Positions 9,693-22,750 are shown, numbered from the stretch's first letter. The stretch is DNA of 64,000 nt from Mantis religiosa (GCA_030765055.1 CM060947.1:106250564-106314563), one strand, 5' to 3'. Numbers and translations are program-made. The notes: generated from the letters alone by a model not told the origin.

Positions 9693-11014
9693 CGCAGTAC
9701 GTTCAGAAAATAATACGACTCATCCATAGCCTTCCATAGCTGTAATATTTACAACTTTCTTGGTGCTAACATGTGTTTGTTAACATTATCAGAAAACAGT
9801 TGGTGAAATGCAAGAAATTTAACAGTAGTGTTAGCGATGTAACAATTGTTACGTTACATTTGTTAACGTCGCTTTTAACATCTGTTGGTGAAATCGGGCA
9901 TAAAAGTATTATTTCTGTTTGCAACCCCCCGTTTTATTTGAGCCCACACCAACTCAATTGGATTATACTGGCAGTGGTAAGGCGGGAGGCTATTACCTCG
10001 TGTCCCACATCAATTGCTGATAGGTGTTTTTAAACGGAAGTACTCTTTGCAATAACTCATTTTTAGTTTATGTTTCCGAAAATTCAACCCCTCTTTTTTG
10101 TAACCATTCAACAATTTCGTTCTTTCTGCTGGCCGAATTTGGTATCTTATTTGCAATAACCGAATGATACGCTGCATTATCCATTATAATAATGCTTCCC
10201 TCTTCTAAATAATTTAAGAAACCATTCTTCAAATGTATCAGCTGCCATTCCTTCGTGATAGTCTGAGGTACTTTTGGAGAGAAAAATCCATTTGCTTTCT
10301 GGCACGAACCCTGGATTAGCAGATCCAGCATGACAAATGATGAGCCAACTGCCTTTTCCAACAGCTACCTTTAAGCCACCCGTTTTTGAGAAGTCTTCCC
10401 AAATTGACTTTTGAGTGTGGTTTTTATTTACCCATGTCTCATCTAAATAAAAGAATGAATGTCTAATTTCATGCGTTTTGCATAAGAATTTTAATCTTGC
10501 CGCAACATTGTCACTCATCTCCACTAAAAATTGACGCCTATCATTTGTCTTTCTGTATCTGAATCCTAATCCCCTCAAAATTCTGAAAGTCGATGATTTT
10601 GACCCAGTGTATGAAATTTTAGTTCTAAGAGCGCAAGTTGTTTTCTGTATAGTTGTAAATTCAGCTTGGTCATAAAATTCGAACACAGTTCTACTTACAA
10701 CGTTCTTGACAAAGTCACTTAAATTTGTAACCCTCCTTCGGAGGACGAACATGTTTCCTGGGCGACACAAACACTTGAGCACCACTGGGATCATATTTTC
10801 TTGCCTCTCCACAAATGCGGGATACACTTGCTTTACCTATACCACACTCTTCAGCAGTAAACAGTTGAGCATTTTTTAAATCGAGCTGATTTCTATACTT
10901 CCCATTGCCCAATGTTTTTAAGAACGTGTACACTTTAAAAAAAATAATCTTTCTAGCCTGACTTCGCAATAACTGTCTTTTTGACTCGCCACTAAATTCA
11001 CCACAAGAAGTCAT

Positions 11015-11342
11015 TGCACTATTTAACTCTTACTCTACTGTTGTCTAAAGAACAACTGAATAATATTGATCTGAACTCTCCAGAGTTAATAAACACTGCT
11101 TATCCAGCATTCATTCATAATCATGAGCACACAGCATTCCACAGGCTAATAAAAAATGAAATGTGTAGAGTTTAACGCCCGCTTTTGATACATACGGCAC
11201 CGCACGCGGTGACACTGATGATACATGAGATGAAGATGGAGCACCGGTGGAATGAGATGGCGGGGGAAACCGGAGGTCCCGGAGAAAACCCGCCCCAGCG
11301 CCGTGTTGTCCACCACAAATCTCACTTTGCGGTCCCAGGCGA
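11015..11342. other. 5' flank of the Tc1-like gene and a short GC-rich segment
   Basis: Should contain the right terminal repeat of the Tc1-like element. The part 11200-11342 is GC-rich, with GGAAACCGGAGGTCCCGGAG, and is unlike its neighbours; it may be the degraded interior of the Jockey-type LINE copy whose 3' end starts at 11343 or another repeat. Confidence 0.3.
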
Positions 11343-11560
11343 CCATTCCAGCCTAAACTAAATTTCAGCTATCCAAAATTTATTCTGGAAAACTCAAAAT
11401 TATACATATCTTCTTCCTAGCTTATTAACTAATCCACCAGCAGTGCACGCTGTCTGTAGCACCCAGTTCATCATTCCCTGAGGAGCAACAAGCTACCTCC
11501 CTTCACTACACCCACTTAATCTACACCCGTCATTCTGCAACACCCACATCCCGCCACTAT
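11343..11560 (+). mobile_element. Jockey-type LINE 3' UTR fragment, left half
   Basis: Nearly identical to 35956-36175 of the full-length copy at 31290-36263 (shared start CCATTCCAGCCTAAACTAAA). It is interrupted at 11560 by another LINE and continues at 15002-15090. Confidence 0.9.
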
Positions 11561-11887
11561 TTTATTTATTTATTTTATTTATTTATTGTTATCTGAAAAG
11601 GTTCCCAGAGCCATAGCTCATGCTAGGGAACAGTACAAAAATATATAAAATGATGGCAAACAGCCCTTAACAATACTTATATTACATTTTTAGAGTAGGA
11701 ATGAAGTACCGTACAAGAATAACATATATGAAACATACAAAGATACAGACATTCACTATAACTCAAGAAATAATAGTAACAAAGAACTTAACAGAAAAAT
11801 AGAAGCTACATATTCTATGGGACATTAATCCATATTAATTTTTAAATAGTTCAGCTTTCAAACCAGCTATAAATGTGTAACACTTTA

Positions 11888-13201
11888 TCAGCTATCAATA
11901 TATGCCTTCAGTAAATTTTCAGCAACTTTCCTTTTAAAACCTTTTATGTTCCTGCAGCCTTTCAGTTCCAGTGGCAGTGCATTATATAAGTTGATAACGT
12001 GTGAGGTTAAGCTGTTCAGGCCATAAGTAGAAGTGTTCACTGTTGGTTTTGTTAAGTTTCCTTTATTTCTTGTATTATATATATGTGAGGAGCTTTCAAA
12101 TGTTAGATTGGACTTTAGAAGATTATTTTTTATTTTGTGGAGATATATTAGCAATGACAACTCTATGTTTAGTTGTAATGGTAAAATGTTAGTTACATGG
12201 TAGAGTGTTTTTGTGTTTGTTCTAAAGGGTAGATTGTAGATTATTTTCAAGGCACGATTTTGAAGTACTTCGAGGTCATGAATTAAATATTTAACAGAGT
12301 TACCCCATAAGATGTTTAAGTAATCCAAATGAGATTGAATTAAAGCATGGTAGATACTTCGTAAATGATTTACACTGAATCCTTTGAATTTCAGCCTGTG
12401 AATTACAGCTAACACAGGAAGAATCTTATTTTTTACATGCATGATATGGTCCTTCCATGTGAGCGTACTGTCTAGAATCAAACCTAGATATGTGATTTTT
12501 GTTACTCTTTCAATCACTGCATTATCAACATGTATCTTGTTATTTACTACTGGTACGTATGATCTTTTATGAAATAACATATATTTTGTTTTACAGACAT
12601 TTAATGTTAACTTATTGCCCTTAAACCAGCTATTCAATGCATTCAGGTCTTGCTGTATGTCACATATCAGCTGGTGCTCAGAGTTATCTATATATAACAA
12701 ACATATATCATCAGCAAACATAGTCAATTTACCTTTTAGTCTTAAACATCCTATGTCATTTATAAAAATTAGGAATAATATAGGACCTAATACAGAACCT
12801 TGTGGAACACCATGATGAATTACTGATAGAGAACTGGAAATGTTGTTCATATTTACAAATTGTTTCCTATTACTGAGATAATTCTGAAACCAGTTGAGAG
12901 GAAGTCCTCTTACACCAGCATGCTCAAGTTTATTTAGTAATAAAGTATGATCTACAGTGTCAAAAGCCTTTTTTAGGTCAATAAATAAACCAGCAGCTAA
13001 ACGATTTCTATCCAGAGCTCTTTGAATAGGTACGATAATATCTACCGTGGCAGCAAGAGTACTAGATTTGTTAATAAATCCATACTGATGATTGTGAAAA
13101 AAGTTGTGTTTTTCTAGATGCTGTAATAACCTAACTTTTACTACTTTTTCCAGAATTTTGGCAAATACAGGAATAATACTTATTGGTCTGTAATTATCCA
13201 T
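11888..13201 (-). CDS. LINE reverse transcriptase (CR1/L2-like)
   Basis: 437 codons open. From the N-terminus: RPISIIPVFAKILEK (fingers), GFINKSSTLAA, motif A FIDLKKAFDTVDH near residue 78, HHGVPQGSVLGPILF near residues 129-143, the catalytic MFADDICLLY near residues 160-170, and YLGLILDSTLTWKDH. These motifs include both catalytic Asp of the FADD box, so the domain is intact, followed by about 190 C-terminal residues. It polymerises cDNA from the nicked target during LINE insertion. It was a single protein with the endonuclease ORF upstream; the frame differs by one frameshift near 13205-13290. Confidence 0.88.
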   Translation of the reverse strand: MDNYRPISIIPVFAKILEKVVKVRLLQHLEKHNFFHNHQYGFINKSSTLAATVDIIVPIQRALDRNRLAAGLFIDLKKAFDTVDHTLLLNKLEHAGVRGLPLNWFQNYLSNRKQFVNMNNISSSLSVIHHGVPQGSVLGPILFLIFINDIGCLRLKGKLTMFADDICLLYIDNSEHQLICDIQQDLNALNSWFKGNKLTLNVCKTKYMLFHKRSYVPVVNNKIHVDNAVIERVTKITYLGLILDSTLTWKDHIMHVKNKILPVLAVIHRLKFKGFSVNHLRSIYHALIQSHLDYLNILWGNSVKYLIHDLEVLQNRALKIIYNLPFRTNTKTLYHVTNILPLQLNIELSLLIYLHKIKNNLLKSNLTFESSSHIYNTRNKGNLTKPTVNTSTYGLNSLTSHVINLYNALPLELKGCRNIKGFKRKVAENLLKAYIDS

Positions 13202-13286
13202 AATTACTCTTTCACCTGTCTTATAAATTGGGACAACTCGTGTGATTTTACAACCATCAGGTACTGAACCTGAACTAAGTGATAAA

Positions 13287-14801
13287 TTAATAAAGGTTAC
13301 AAATGTGTGGAACCAAACTGTACTTGCACTTTGTTAACAATTCATTTGATAAAATATTATCTGTTTTATTACCTTTGTTTTTTATTGTTGCTATCATTTT
13401 TAGAACCTCATTATTATCTGTTGGATATAGAAAAAGACTATTTGGTACTGAACTATAAGGTGATGGAGTATATTGTGTAGTTATACATATCTTCACTAAC
13501 TGATCAGCTATATTTACAAAGTATTGGTTAAAAGATTCACATATTTCTAATTGATTTACTATTTTTTGATTACCTACCATTATTGTTTCTATTTGATTGG
13601 AATGTACTGGGGTTTTATTTCTTAAGATTCCATTTATTGTCATCCATACCTTTTTTGGATCATAGGAGTTATTCAGTTTATTTGAGTAATATGCTTCTTG
13701 AAGTTCCCTTTTCATTTTAGTTACTTCATTTGCACACTTTTTGTACAGTTCAATTGCTATCGGAGAGGGAAATTTGCATTTTGTTTTGCTATACAGTAGG
13801 TTTTTCTTTTTAACTAGAGCCAAAAAGTTACTATTAACCCATGGTTTATGTGTCAGTTTATTTGACACAACCTTTCGGCACCTGTAGGAGCAGACTGAAG
13901 CCCCTTCCTTTATAATCTGCAATAATGAGTTATAATATTCATTAGGGTCATTTGTGACACAGTTAAAACCAGTATTTTGTATAAATAAGGAAAGTTTATT
14001 ATGATTTATAGTGTTAAATTCTTGAACTGACATTCTGTAATTGATATACTTATCATGAAGGGCCTTGCAAAGATGTTCTTTTATGTCGATTATAAGTATG
14101 TTATGGTCACTGATATCATGCATTATGTTACATATGGATATTGGGGTATCATTGTTATTGATAAGTACATGGTCAATTAGTGTAGCTGAGCTTTTGCCTA
14201 TTCTTGTTGGATATATTTTATTACCTTGTATAAAATTGAAACTTGTAATTAGTGTATTATAGTTATCAAGACTTTTACTCTGAGTGAGGTAATTAATATT
14301 TACATCGCCTATGATCATGGCTGATTTTGCAAGCTTCCTACACAGTACAGTTTCCATATCAGTGAGAAAGTTGCCAGTATTTTGATCATTAGGATTATAA
14401 ACTGCAATGATATCAAGTGTTATTAGATCCCTTTTCAGGTTTATGTGTAGGATACTGTGGTCACTGTTTACTATGTTTTGTACAGACGTTTTCCATACAT
14501 CTCTAATATACACTGAAATTCCACCTCCTGTCATTTTCCTTATAACATGATGTGCATAAAAATTTTTTATATTAAAAAAGTTAATTATGTTTTCCCTGAG
14601 CCAGTTTTCCGCTATGACAATTACATCTACTTTAGTTATTGTTGCCACAAGAAGCTCAATATCATCTAATTTGTTTACAATAGACCTAGCATTCAGGTAC
14701 ACAATTCTTACCTTTGGGCTCGGTTGAGATCTTGTAATGTTTAAATAATCATCTACAGAATCATATTTGAACTCACCTATAATGTTATCACAATCACACA
14801 T
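13287..14801 (-). CDS. LINE apurinic-like endonuclease and linker (CR1/L2-like)
   Basis: 504 codons. VRIVYLNARSIVNKLDDIE opens the EEP-type endonuclease; then VDVIVIAENWL (the catalytic E), GGGISVYIRD, MIIGDVNINYL (usually GDFN; Phe is Val here), and DISDHNILIIDI (the catalytic SDH). The rest is the linker leading to the RT domain. The unbroken frame over 1.5 kb shows recent activity. This part nicks target DNA. Confidence 0.82.
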   Translation of the reverse strand: MCDCDNIIGEFKYDSVDDYLNITRSQPSPKVRIVYLNARSIVNKLDDIELLVATITKVDVIVIAENWLRENIINFFNIKNFYAHHVIRKMTGGGISVYIRDVWKTSVQNIVNSDHSILHINLKRDLITLDIIAVYNPNDQNTGNFLTDMETVLCRKLAKSAMIIGDVNINYLTQSKSLDNYNTLITSFNFIQGNKIYPTRIGKSSATLIDHVLINNNDTPISICNIMHDISDHNILIIDIKEHLCKALHDKYINYRMSVQEFNTINHNKLSLFIQNTGFNCVTNDPNEYYNSLLQIIKEGASVCSYRCRKVVSNKLTHKPWVNSNFLALVKKKNLLYSKTKCKFPSPIAIELYKKCANEVTKMKRELQEAYYSNKLNNSYDPKKVWMTINGILRNKTPVHSNQIETIMVGNQKIVNQLEICESFNQYFVNIADQLVKICITTQYTPSPYSSVPNSLFLYPTDNNEVLKMIATIKNKGNKTDNILSNELLTKCKYSLVPHICNLY

Positions 14802-15001
14802 GAAAGGTACAAATATTGCACTTCATCACAAAATAGAAACCTAAGACACTGCACTTCACTGAGCTTCTCTTGTTTCGTTCTGCACTGCTGCTGTGGTTTT
14901 TGTATTATTTGAGGTTATCTTATTTTCATATGCCAGAAGGTGATTCTTCCCCATGATCCTTATTGAAGGTCCAAACTGTTTTTCTCGTATGAAGATTTAC
15001 T

Positions 15002-15090
15002 ACTATGTGGTAAAGCTCTTCCCAGAGCAGGTACACGATTTGACCACCCTTCGGGCTGTTCCAAACAGCCCGCCAGCCTAGAGTTGAGTT
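15002..15090 (+). mobile_element. Jockey-type LINE 3' UTR fragment, right half
   Basis: Continues the fragment 11343-11560 through AAGCTCTTCCCAGAGCAGGT and ends with GAGTTGAGTTGA-type pentamers, the same 3' end as at 36180-36263. Confidence 0.88.
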
Positions 15091-15563
15091 GATGTAACTT
15101 GACTTTTTTCAAGTTGGTTAGATTCTGAACTTATTTCCAGGAAATTCACAATGTCAACTTTCGGCTATATTTCATTTAAAGCAGTTGGCGGCTGAGGGTC
15201 AGCGTGTTGTGTGTTCTGCGTGTACTTGTCCTAGACGGACTTAACCACGTAGTGACGGATTTGTGGGGATTTGTAGGATGGCGGATTTGAGTTAGGTAGG
15301 GGGAAAGAAAGGAGATAGCCGTAGGAGCCGTAGCCCCTCAACGGTTGCCGACTCGGGTGCAACGCCTGTGTGCACCGCTGGTGAGAAAATATTTAGGACT
15401 ACGTGGTTAAGTCCGTCTAGGACAAGTACACGCAGAACGCACAACGCGCTGACCCTCAGCCGCCAACTGCGTTAAATGAAATATAACCGAAAGTTGAGAT
15501 TGTGAATTTCCTGGAAATAAGTTCAGAATCTAACCAACTTGAAAAAGGTCAAGTTACATCAAA
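15089..15563. mobile_element. foldback/MITE-like element with about 165-bp inverted arms
   Basis: Arm 15089-15253 (GATGTAACTTGAC...) is the near-perfect inverted copy of 15398-15563; the centre of about 145 bp is GC-rich. The inner part of the arms contains GGCTGAGGGTCAGCG and CTAGACGGACTTAACCACGT. The left end directly touches the tail of the LINE fragment. No ORF of substance and no certain target duplication. Confidence 0.8.
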
Positions 15564-16488
15564 CTGTACCATCAAACTTATCAACCACAGCAACGCCTCT
15601 ACTGGTGAACATATGAAGCACTAGTTTTGTGTAGTTTGTACAGATGGCACTAGGGCAGAAATTGTAACGCTTCACCTTTGATTGTAATTTTTAATTAAGT
15701 ATTGATGAAAATTGTAATATAGGTCTAAAAATATGTCAATAATTGCGTTTAACATTTGTATATTGCATAGTAATGCAATAAATAAGCCGTATATCTTAAA
15801 TAAAAATAATTTTAGTGCTCGTTTCTGCGCAGAAATCCTTCGTTTAATGGATAAGTACGTTTTCAGCAGCTGATCTTAGTACTCTGGTATCCCTTCATAT
15901 CGTATAAATCTTTCGCCTTTTACTGAAGATTTCCGTGGAGGGGTACAACTGATGAGTCTATAACTAATTTTTTGTTAGTGCCCGGCGTAAGCTGGGCCAA
16001 TAATCTTTCCACAAGTATTTAGCATTAATAGCAGTTATGCAGGCATCTCTGGCGCTATGCAGGAAGAGGCACTGTATAGAATGGTAGAGACTTTGTTTCA
16101 AACATGTTCACAGATTTATACCAAATTATCGAATCCGTATTGGGGATGGAAGACGCATAGGGCGCTCCTCTTGGACCTTTACGTGCGAACTAACAAGTCG
16201 TCGGTGACGCAGTTAGCTTCTTAGGCTTTTTATTTTTGTTTCGCATGCCTGGTGCCGGTACAGTGGACCCGGTTTACAGGCTCTACATTTGCATTATATT
16301 TCAGTGTGCGGTTTTTATTTGTTTGGAAGTCATGGCTTTACATAGAAGTCCATACGGCGTCCCTTTATGGGCGCACCGAGGACTGCTTTGGTTAGTTCAT
16401 GTTTGCGCTTCTATTTCGACCGAGCCTTGGTATGTACATCCGCCTCCCCCATTCCTCGCTGCCGTGTTCAGCGACCGATTGAATCCAA
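15564..16488. other. mixed-composition spacer with a short unassigned ORF
   Basis: Holds a stretch with local rise in GC (16000-16500) and an 89-codon ORF (16236-16505, +) with no recognisable domain. No splice or promoter evidence supports it. Confidence 0.3.
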
Positions 16489-16712
16489 CATCTTTCGAAA
16501 CCTAATCTCGCGCACTGATGAATAATTTACGGCACAATTCATTTATCACATATTAGCATAATAATCGCTAAATATACAGAGTAAATGTGCGTAAATCAGT
16601 GCAATTTACGGCACAATTCATTTATCACATATTAGCATAATAATAATCGCTAAATATACAGAGTAAATGTGCGTAAATTATTCATCAGTGTGCGAGATGT
16701 GACTTCGAAAGA
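16489..16712. mobile_element. MITE-like unit: two tandem 70-80 bp units between inverted ends
   Basis: Ends 16489-16532 and 16670-16712 are inverted copies sharing CACTGATGAATAATTTAC. Between them a segment starting ATTTACGGCACAATTCATTT and ending GTAAATGTGCGTAAAT is present twice, the second with one extra ATA triplet. Confidence 0.8.
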
Positions 16713-17109
16713 AGTTGACCAATTAATTTCGGATAACAACTGCAACTTTAACAAGACTGAGTAAGAACACTCAAGTTGCTGTTGAGGTTATACATCTGTA
16801 TTTCCTTTCCCTGAAGTGTGAATTCCAAAGCTTGTTACTGTGATAATTACAAGAAAGGTGACCTGACACTAAATTAATGCATTCTGCAGGTACAGGAAAA
16901 CAGGAAAGATATCACAAGGTTATGAGTAATGCAATTTCTTTGTACATAGAATGGTGTAAAAAAAATTCCCTAGAAGAAGAGAGTTGAAAAAGGACAAAAA
17001 ACATTACTAAAGAAATATATATAAATTATAAGTGAAGGTACGGACAACTATGAACAAAAAATAGCGCTATCTCTTTAAAAAGAAAACAAATAAGATCTGT
17101 TAATGCTTA

Positions 17110-18628
<1,519 letters not shown>

Positions 18629-20540
18629 TTAACAAGGAAGATGATTAATAACCAACTGTTAATTATGAAGCTTTACTAATTTGAGATCATGCCATACTCT
18701 GTCTTTAGGTCCTAGCTGCAGCTAATATTGTACATGTTTTAAGAATAAGTGTAATACTGGAAATGAAAGTAAAAATGGCATATAATGATGATGACACAAT
18801 GGCATTTTAATAATTTCTTGTGATGCACAATTTGCACTTAAAACTTGTTAAAGCTGTTACAAAATCTATTCTAATCCCACCTAATCTCTTCTAAGATGGT
18901 TATTCAGGTACATCATTTGGTTTAGTATCTACAATATTACATAGTGATTACTGCATTAAACAAGATAGAACAAACTGAATTTTGGAATCTCAGATAATAT
19001 TTTTAATTGCTGTTAAAAGCTGAGATTCACTGATGAGTAAGGTTGAGAGAACCTAATTCTTCAAAATATCATTGCAATTTAATTAAAAAAATACTTTATA
19101 AAAGTTCATATCCAAGCATCTTTCCCAAAGATTTTAATTTAAGCCCCCCAGTTTATATGTAAATACAGATACTACCAACTCTGTGAATTCTGTACAAAAC
19201 CACAACCACAGTTTTGGTATCTCTGAAAGATCACATACTTGGGATAGAATGACACAGCAAAGCAAGTAATACACAAGGCAAACACAATATATTGTACTAT
19301 CAAATACAGATGCTGCCACGAAACACTAAAAATACATCCTTATAAACAATTCATATATTTTAGATTACTTAGTCCAGGAAAAGTACTGTGGCTGAAAGGC
19401 ACAAATGTTTCAGATAAAAGGTAGTCTGAGATGGAAGAATTTTTTTGAAAATCTTTATGTATAAGTTTGTTGTACATATGTTAGTACAAAAGGCATGAGA
19501 ATTGAAGATTTGTGACAACATGCAAAGAGATATATCTATGAAGCTAATAAGCAATTATTTAAGTGTTTCTGTTTTTGAAGACTGCTAATTATAACCCCTA
19601 CCCCAAAACAAAGCAATTACAATGTCTAAATCCTATTTGGGGGAGGATAACTACACCTGACTGTACAAAGCTTAAGTATTGAAATCACATAATGATATTA
19701 ATGGTGTTTCATTTTGGCTTAGTGTTGTTTTATATGAACACATGGAAATCCAATGACAATTACAAAAAGCTGTAATTTAGGAAAGCTATTTTTGCAGTAC
19801 CTAATTTGAACTAGAAACTACTTACCTTACATGGACTGTTGTACATGACTCAAATGTTTTAAATTTAAAACTTCTAACACAAAACCAACGAATATGTCCA
19901 ATCAATTGACTAAAATAACGTCACTTTTCCTGAAAATTTATAACATGCTGGTCCCAATATTCCTGAAAGTTTCTGTTAATTTTCCACTAATATTAAATGA
20001 AACTCAAACTTTAAGAAATATCCGACAATATGCCACAATGAATTGCTGTATAGTTGAGAAAGAAAGCTTCATACTACATTAATAATGTTCCTGAAGATCA
20101 CTGCACATCACCAAAACAATAAATATACACAACATCCACTAATCCTGCACTTTCGACTTCTGTCTTATTCCTGGTAGCCTGAGATGATGAGATAGCTAAT
20201 AAAAGCAGAAAAACTGAAAACATTGTTATTGCATTAATAGTTAAGTGACAAGGTTAATGAAACTAATGCTTTTTCATGTAAAACATCCTTGATACATACA
20301 TTATAAAGTGCTAAGTTAATCTTAAAATGTAAATATAATTGAATATGAAGGTACAATTCAGGTTATGCCATGATATTAATTTTTGGTATTTAGCTGCATG
20401 CTAACTTCTTACTTACCACTAGGTCCCAATTCCCTTCCTTCTTGCTCCTCATATGCCCTCGCAGGCCTTATAAATCTTGCAAATTTTACAAATTGATGAA
20501 CATTTTTCAGGTTTAATTTCACTTTGCTTTGATACCGTTA
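18629..20540. other. interior of the 4.4-kb inverted unit, right part
   Basis: AT-rich, no domain-bearing ORF or known repeat seen. Confidence 0.4.
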
Positions 20541-21189
20541 AAACTATGTTGGGACCTATGTTGTTCTCTTTTGAAAGAGATAGTGCTATTTTTTGTACAT
20601 AGTTGTTGGTGTCCTCATTTAAAATTTATATATACATTTCTTTAGTGGTGTTTTTGTTCTTTTTTTTACACTTTTCTTCCAGGGAATTTTTCAACATTCT
20701 GTGTACAAATAAATTGTATTACACTTAACCTTATGGTATCCTTTCCTGTTTTCCTGTACCTAGAAAATCATTATTTTAGTATATCTTGCAATTATTACAG
20801 TAAGAAGCTTTGGAATTCCAACTTGAGGGAAAGGGAGCACAGATGTGTTGTATAACCTCAACATCATCTTGAGTGACCTCACTCTCTTCTTCTTTGTTTT
20901 TTTTATTTATCTATTTGTTAACACTGCATGCTCTGTTATATCGAAATACTATATGCATTCCTTATTAAAGTTGTAATTAATTTGAAAATTAATTTGCAAC
21001 AGGAATATTAAAGCTATGCTTTATGGAAGTCATAATTATTCATATTTAACAGGAAAAGTTCAAGTTGACAAGTGGATTCTTGAGATATTTTTTTCAAAAA
21101 TTCATTGGTCAACTTCTTTTAATCTATCTTTGGATTTTATCAACCGCTGGACACGGGAGGGAAAGGGTGAGGGAAAGCGTATGCACCAT

Positions 21190-21395
21190 AGCTCGGTTGC
21201 AATAGAAGCTCACTACATTACCGACAGTCCCGAGTTCGAATCTCGGTCAGGGTGAGTTACCTGGATAAGGTTCTTCCGGGGTTTTCCCTTATCCTTCAAG
21301 ACGAATGTTGGGTAACTCTAAACTCCATGGACCCTGGACTCATTTGAGCATCATTTCATCCAATTCATTCACCGTCACAATTTAAACCATTAACA
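21190..21395 (+). mobile_element. tRNA-derived SINE, family 1 (altered head)
   Basis: The B-box region TCCCGAGTTCGAATCTCGGT and body GGTTTTCCCTTATCC match the other family 1 copies, but the A-box half of the tRNA head is scrambled (21190-21222). Confidence 0.7.
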
Positions 21396-22334
21396 AACTT
21401 TTATTTCCATATAAAATCTGTTAAAAGATATATAGAGTGTATAAGGATCATTTCAAAAGTAACAGGCACTCTAAATTATTTTGTTAAAAAAGGAAAAGGG
21501 ATGTACTTTATACTGTAATATTCATAGGTCATAGAGCAAACTATTTTTATGAAGGATTCTCATGTTTGGACAAGGCATCAGATGACCCTTTACTGCTGAT
21601 GATTGTGATGATACAAGACATATTACTCAAATCATAGGCAGTATCTAACCTTATTTCTCAAAGTAAATTCAACTAATAGCATCAGAACTCTGTATTATAG
21701 ATATATTAAACCCTTAACTATGTATGAAGAAGATTAGGCATCTAACTTAAAAAAATTTGAGAAATAGGTGCCAGTGATAAATGAGCTGCCTGTAAACATA
21801 CATTAGCACTCAAAATGGAAAACTGGTGTATTAGGTGCAAGAACCACCTGTTAATGGCTTGATACATACAACCACTTACAATGCAATAACATGTTGAATG
21901 TTGCTTGTTTTCAATAAGGTGGCAATTATGCCATTTGGATGTCAATATGTCACGTTTTCAAAGACACAGGAAATCAAATGCTCTGGTTCAACTTAAACAC
22001 AAAAAATGAATTTTGTGGCCAACAAAATACCAAATAATAACTGTGGAAATAAATTCTGAACAGCACAGAGCAACATACATGCCTTTCTTATTTTTAAACT
22101 AAAGTCTGTTTCACTTAATCACTCGAAAACCTTTTGTTTTATAACAAATTTGTCAGCATAAACTATATCTGATGCCTTTCTGCACCCATCAGTGTACAAG
22201 AGAAGTGTATGGTACCTAAAGTGCTTCATTGATAAATGTACACAATCAGCAGTGTTTATATAAAAGATCAAATACATGCACAGGCAGAATTCTTGGTTTA
22301 AAGTGGATTGCTTGTTATGAAATGGGATGATAAC
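21396..22334. other. AT-rich spacer, nothing recognised
   Basis: No coding or repeat signal beyond short ORFs without domains. Confidence 0.4.
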
Positions 22335-22346
22335 AACATGACAGTT

Positions 22347-22750
22347 ATATCGAGATTCAACTGTATTGGAACACCACAGTGAAGCGAAAAATTATTAAAT
22401 TTTAGATGAGTCGCATTTTTTACACATCTGCTTCACTTTCGTGAAGTGAACGAAAGTGAAGCAGATGTGTAAAAAATGCGACTCATCTAAAATTTAATAA
22501 TTTTTCGCTTCACTGTGGTGTTCCAATACAGTTGAATCTCGATATATTGAAGTGACGTTAAGTCAAGAGGAACACGCGAAAGTTAGATCCAACCAACTTT
22601 AAAAACCGGACAACATGGAGGTAAGATCGTTCACATTTGAATATTTCAACGAACATTTCGGCAACAAGAAAGAAATAAAACAATATTTGAAACTAAAGAC
22701 AACGAAAGTGAAGCAGATGTGTAAAAAATGCGACTCATCTAAAATTTAAT
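22347..22750. mobile_element. 404-bp foldback with 12-bp target duplication and a small ORF
   Basis: Bracketed by AACATGACAGTT at 22335-22346 and 22751-22762. Positions 22347-22446 and 22450-22549 form an almost perfect palindrome of about 100-bp arms. The innermost segment of the arm (GTGAAGCAGATGTGTAAAAA...) occurs a third time at 22706-22750, at the 3' end. The outer arm ends CAGTTGAATCTCGATATA, like pogo/Tigger-type terminal repeats. A 44-codon ORF (22615-22749, +) with MCKKCDSSKI at its end stops exactly at the insertion's right border. Confidence 0.7.

Larger units (their letters stand above)
8555..9900. mobile_element. PIF/Harbinger element (1,346 bp) with 26-bp TIRs and TAA target duplication
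   Basis: Perfect inverted ends: 8555-8580 (TGCCCGATTTCACCAACAGA...) and 9875-9900. The target TAA is duplicated at 8552-8554 and 9901-9903, the 3-bp TWA choice of PIF/Harbinger elements. The two hallmark proteins remain only as fragments: a HARBI1-like N-terminal piece on + and a Myb/SANT-like piece on -. Between them is a triplicated block. It sits in the Tc1-like transposase frame, which reads on in phase when this element is mentally removed. Confidence 0.88.
6635..11014 (-). pseudogene. Tc1/mariner-superfamily (IS630-like, DDE_3 type) transposase, split by two nested insertions
   Basis: Coding blocks on the - strand are 11014-9901, 8554-8502 and 6852-6635. The first Met is at 11014, followed by an N-terminal helix-turn-helix region, LDETW near 10431-10450 (first acidic residue), MDNAAYH near 10163-10184 (second) and PPYHCQYNPIELVW near 9943-9990 (Glu as third). 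The reading frame continues across the Harbinger insertion as NNTF then KLTEL. It resumes beyond the retroelement as DWENCVRHAENL, followed by an acidic Asp/Ser-rich tail ending at TAG (6635-6637). Frameshifts near 10750-10820, 10200-10350 and 10070, a stop at 10068, and a one-base slip at the retroelement site make it dead. A second, distant relative lies at 45218-45540. Confidence 0.8.
11561..15001 (-). mobile_element. CR1/L2-like LINE, 3.4 kb, inserted in the Jockey-type 3' UTR
   Basis: The 3' end is a (TAAA)-type tail (read as TTTATTTATT on + at 11561-11590). The site is bracketed by ACTAT at 11556-11560 and 15002-15006. The body carries one endonuclease ORF and one reverse transcriptase ORF, separated by about 85 bp and one frameshift. 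The microsatellite-like tail and EN-RT layout suit the CR1/L2/Daphne group; the exact clade needs a tree. The 5' end, just past the endonuclease start, is probably truncated. Confidence 0.8.

Noticed and set aside
12615..14262. Plus-strand ORFs across 11.8-14.8 kb
   Set aside because: Antisense shadows of the LINE endonuclease and RT, which have clear motifs on the - strand.
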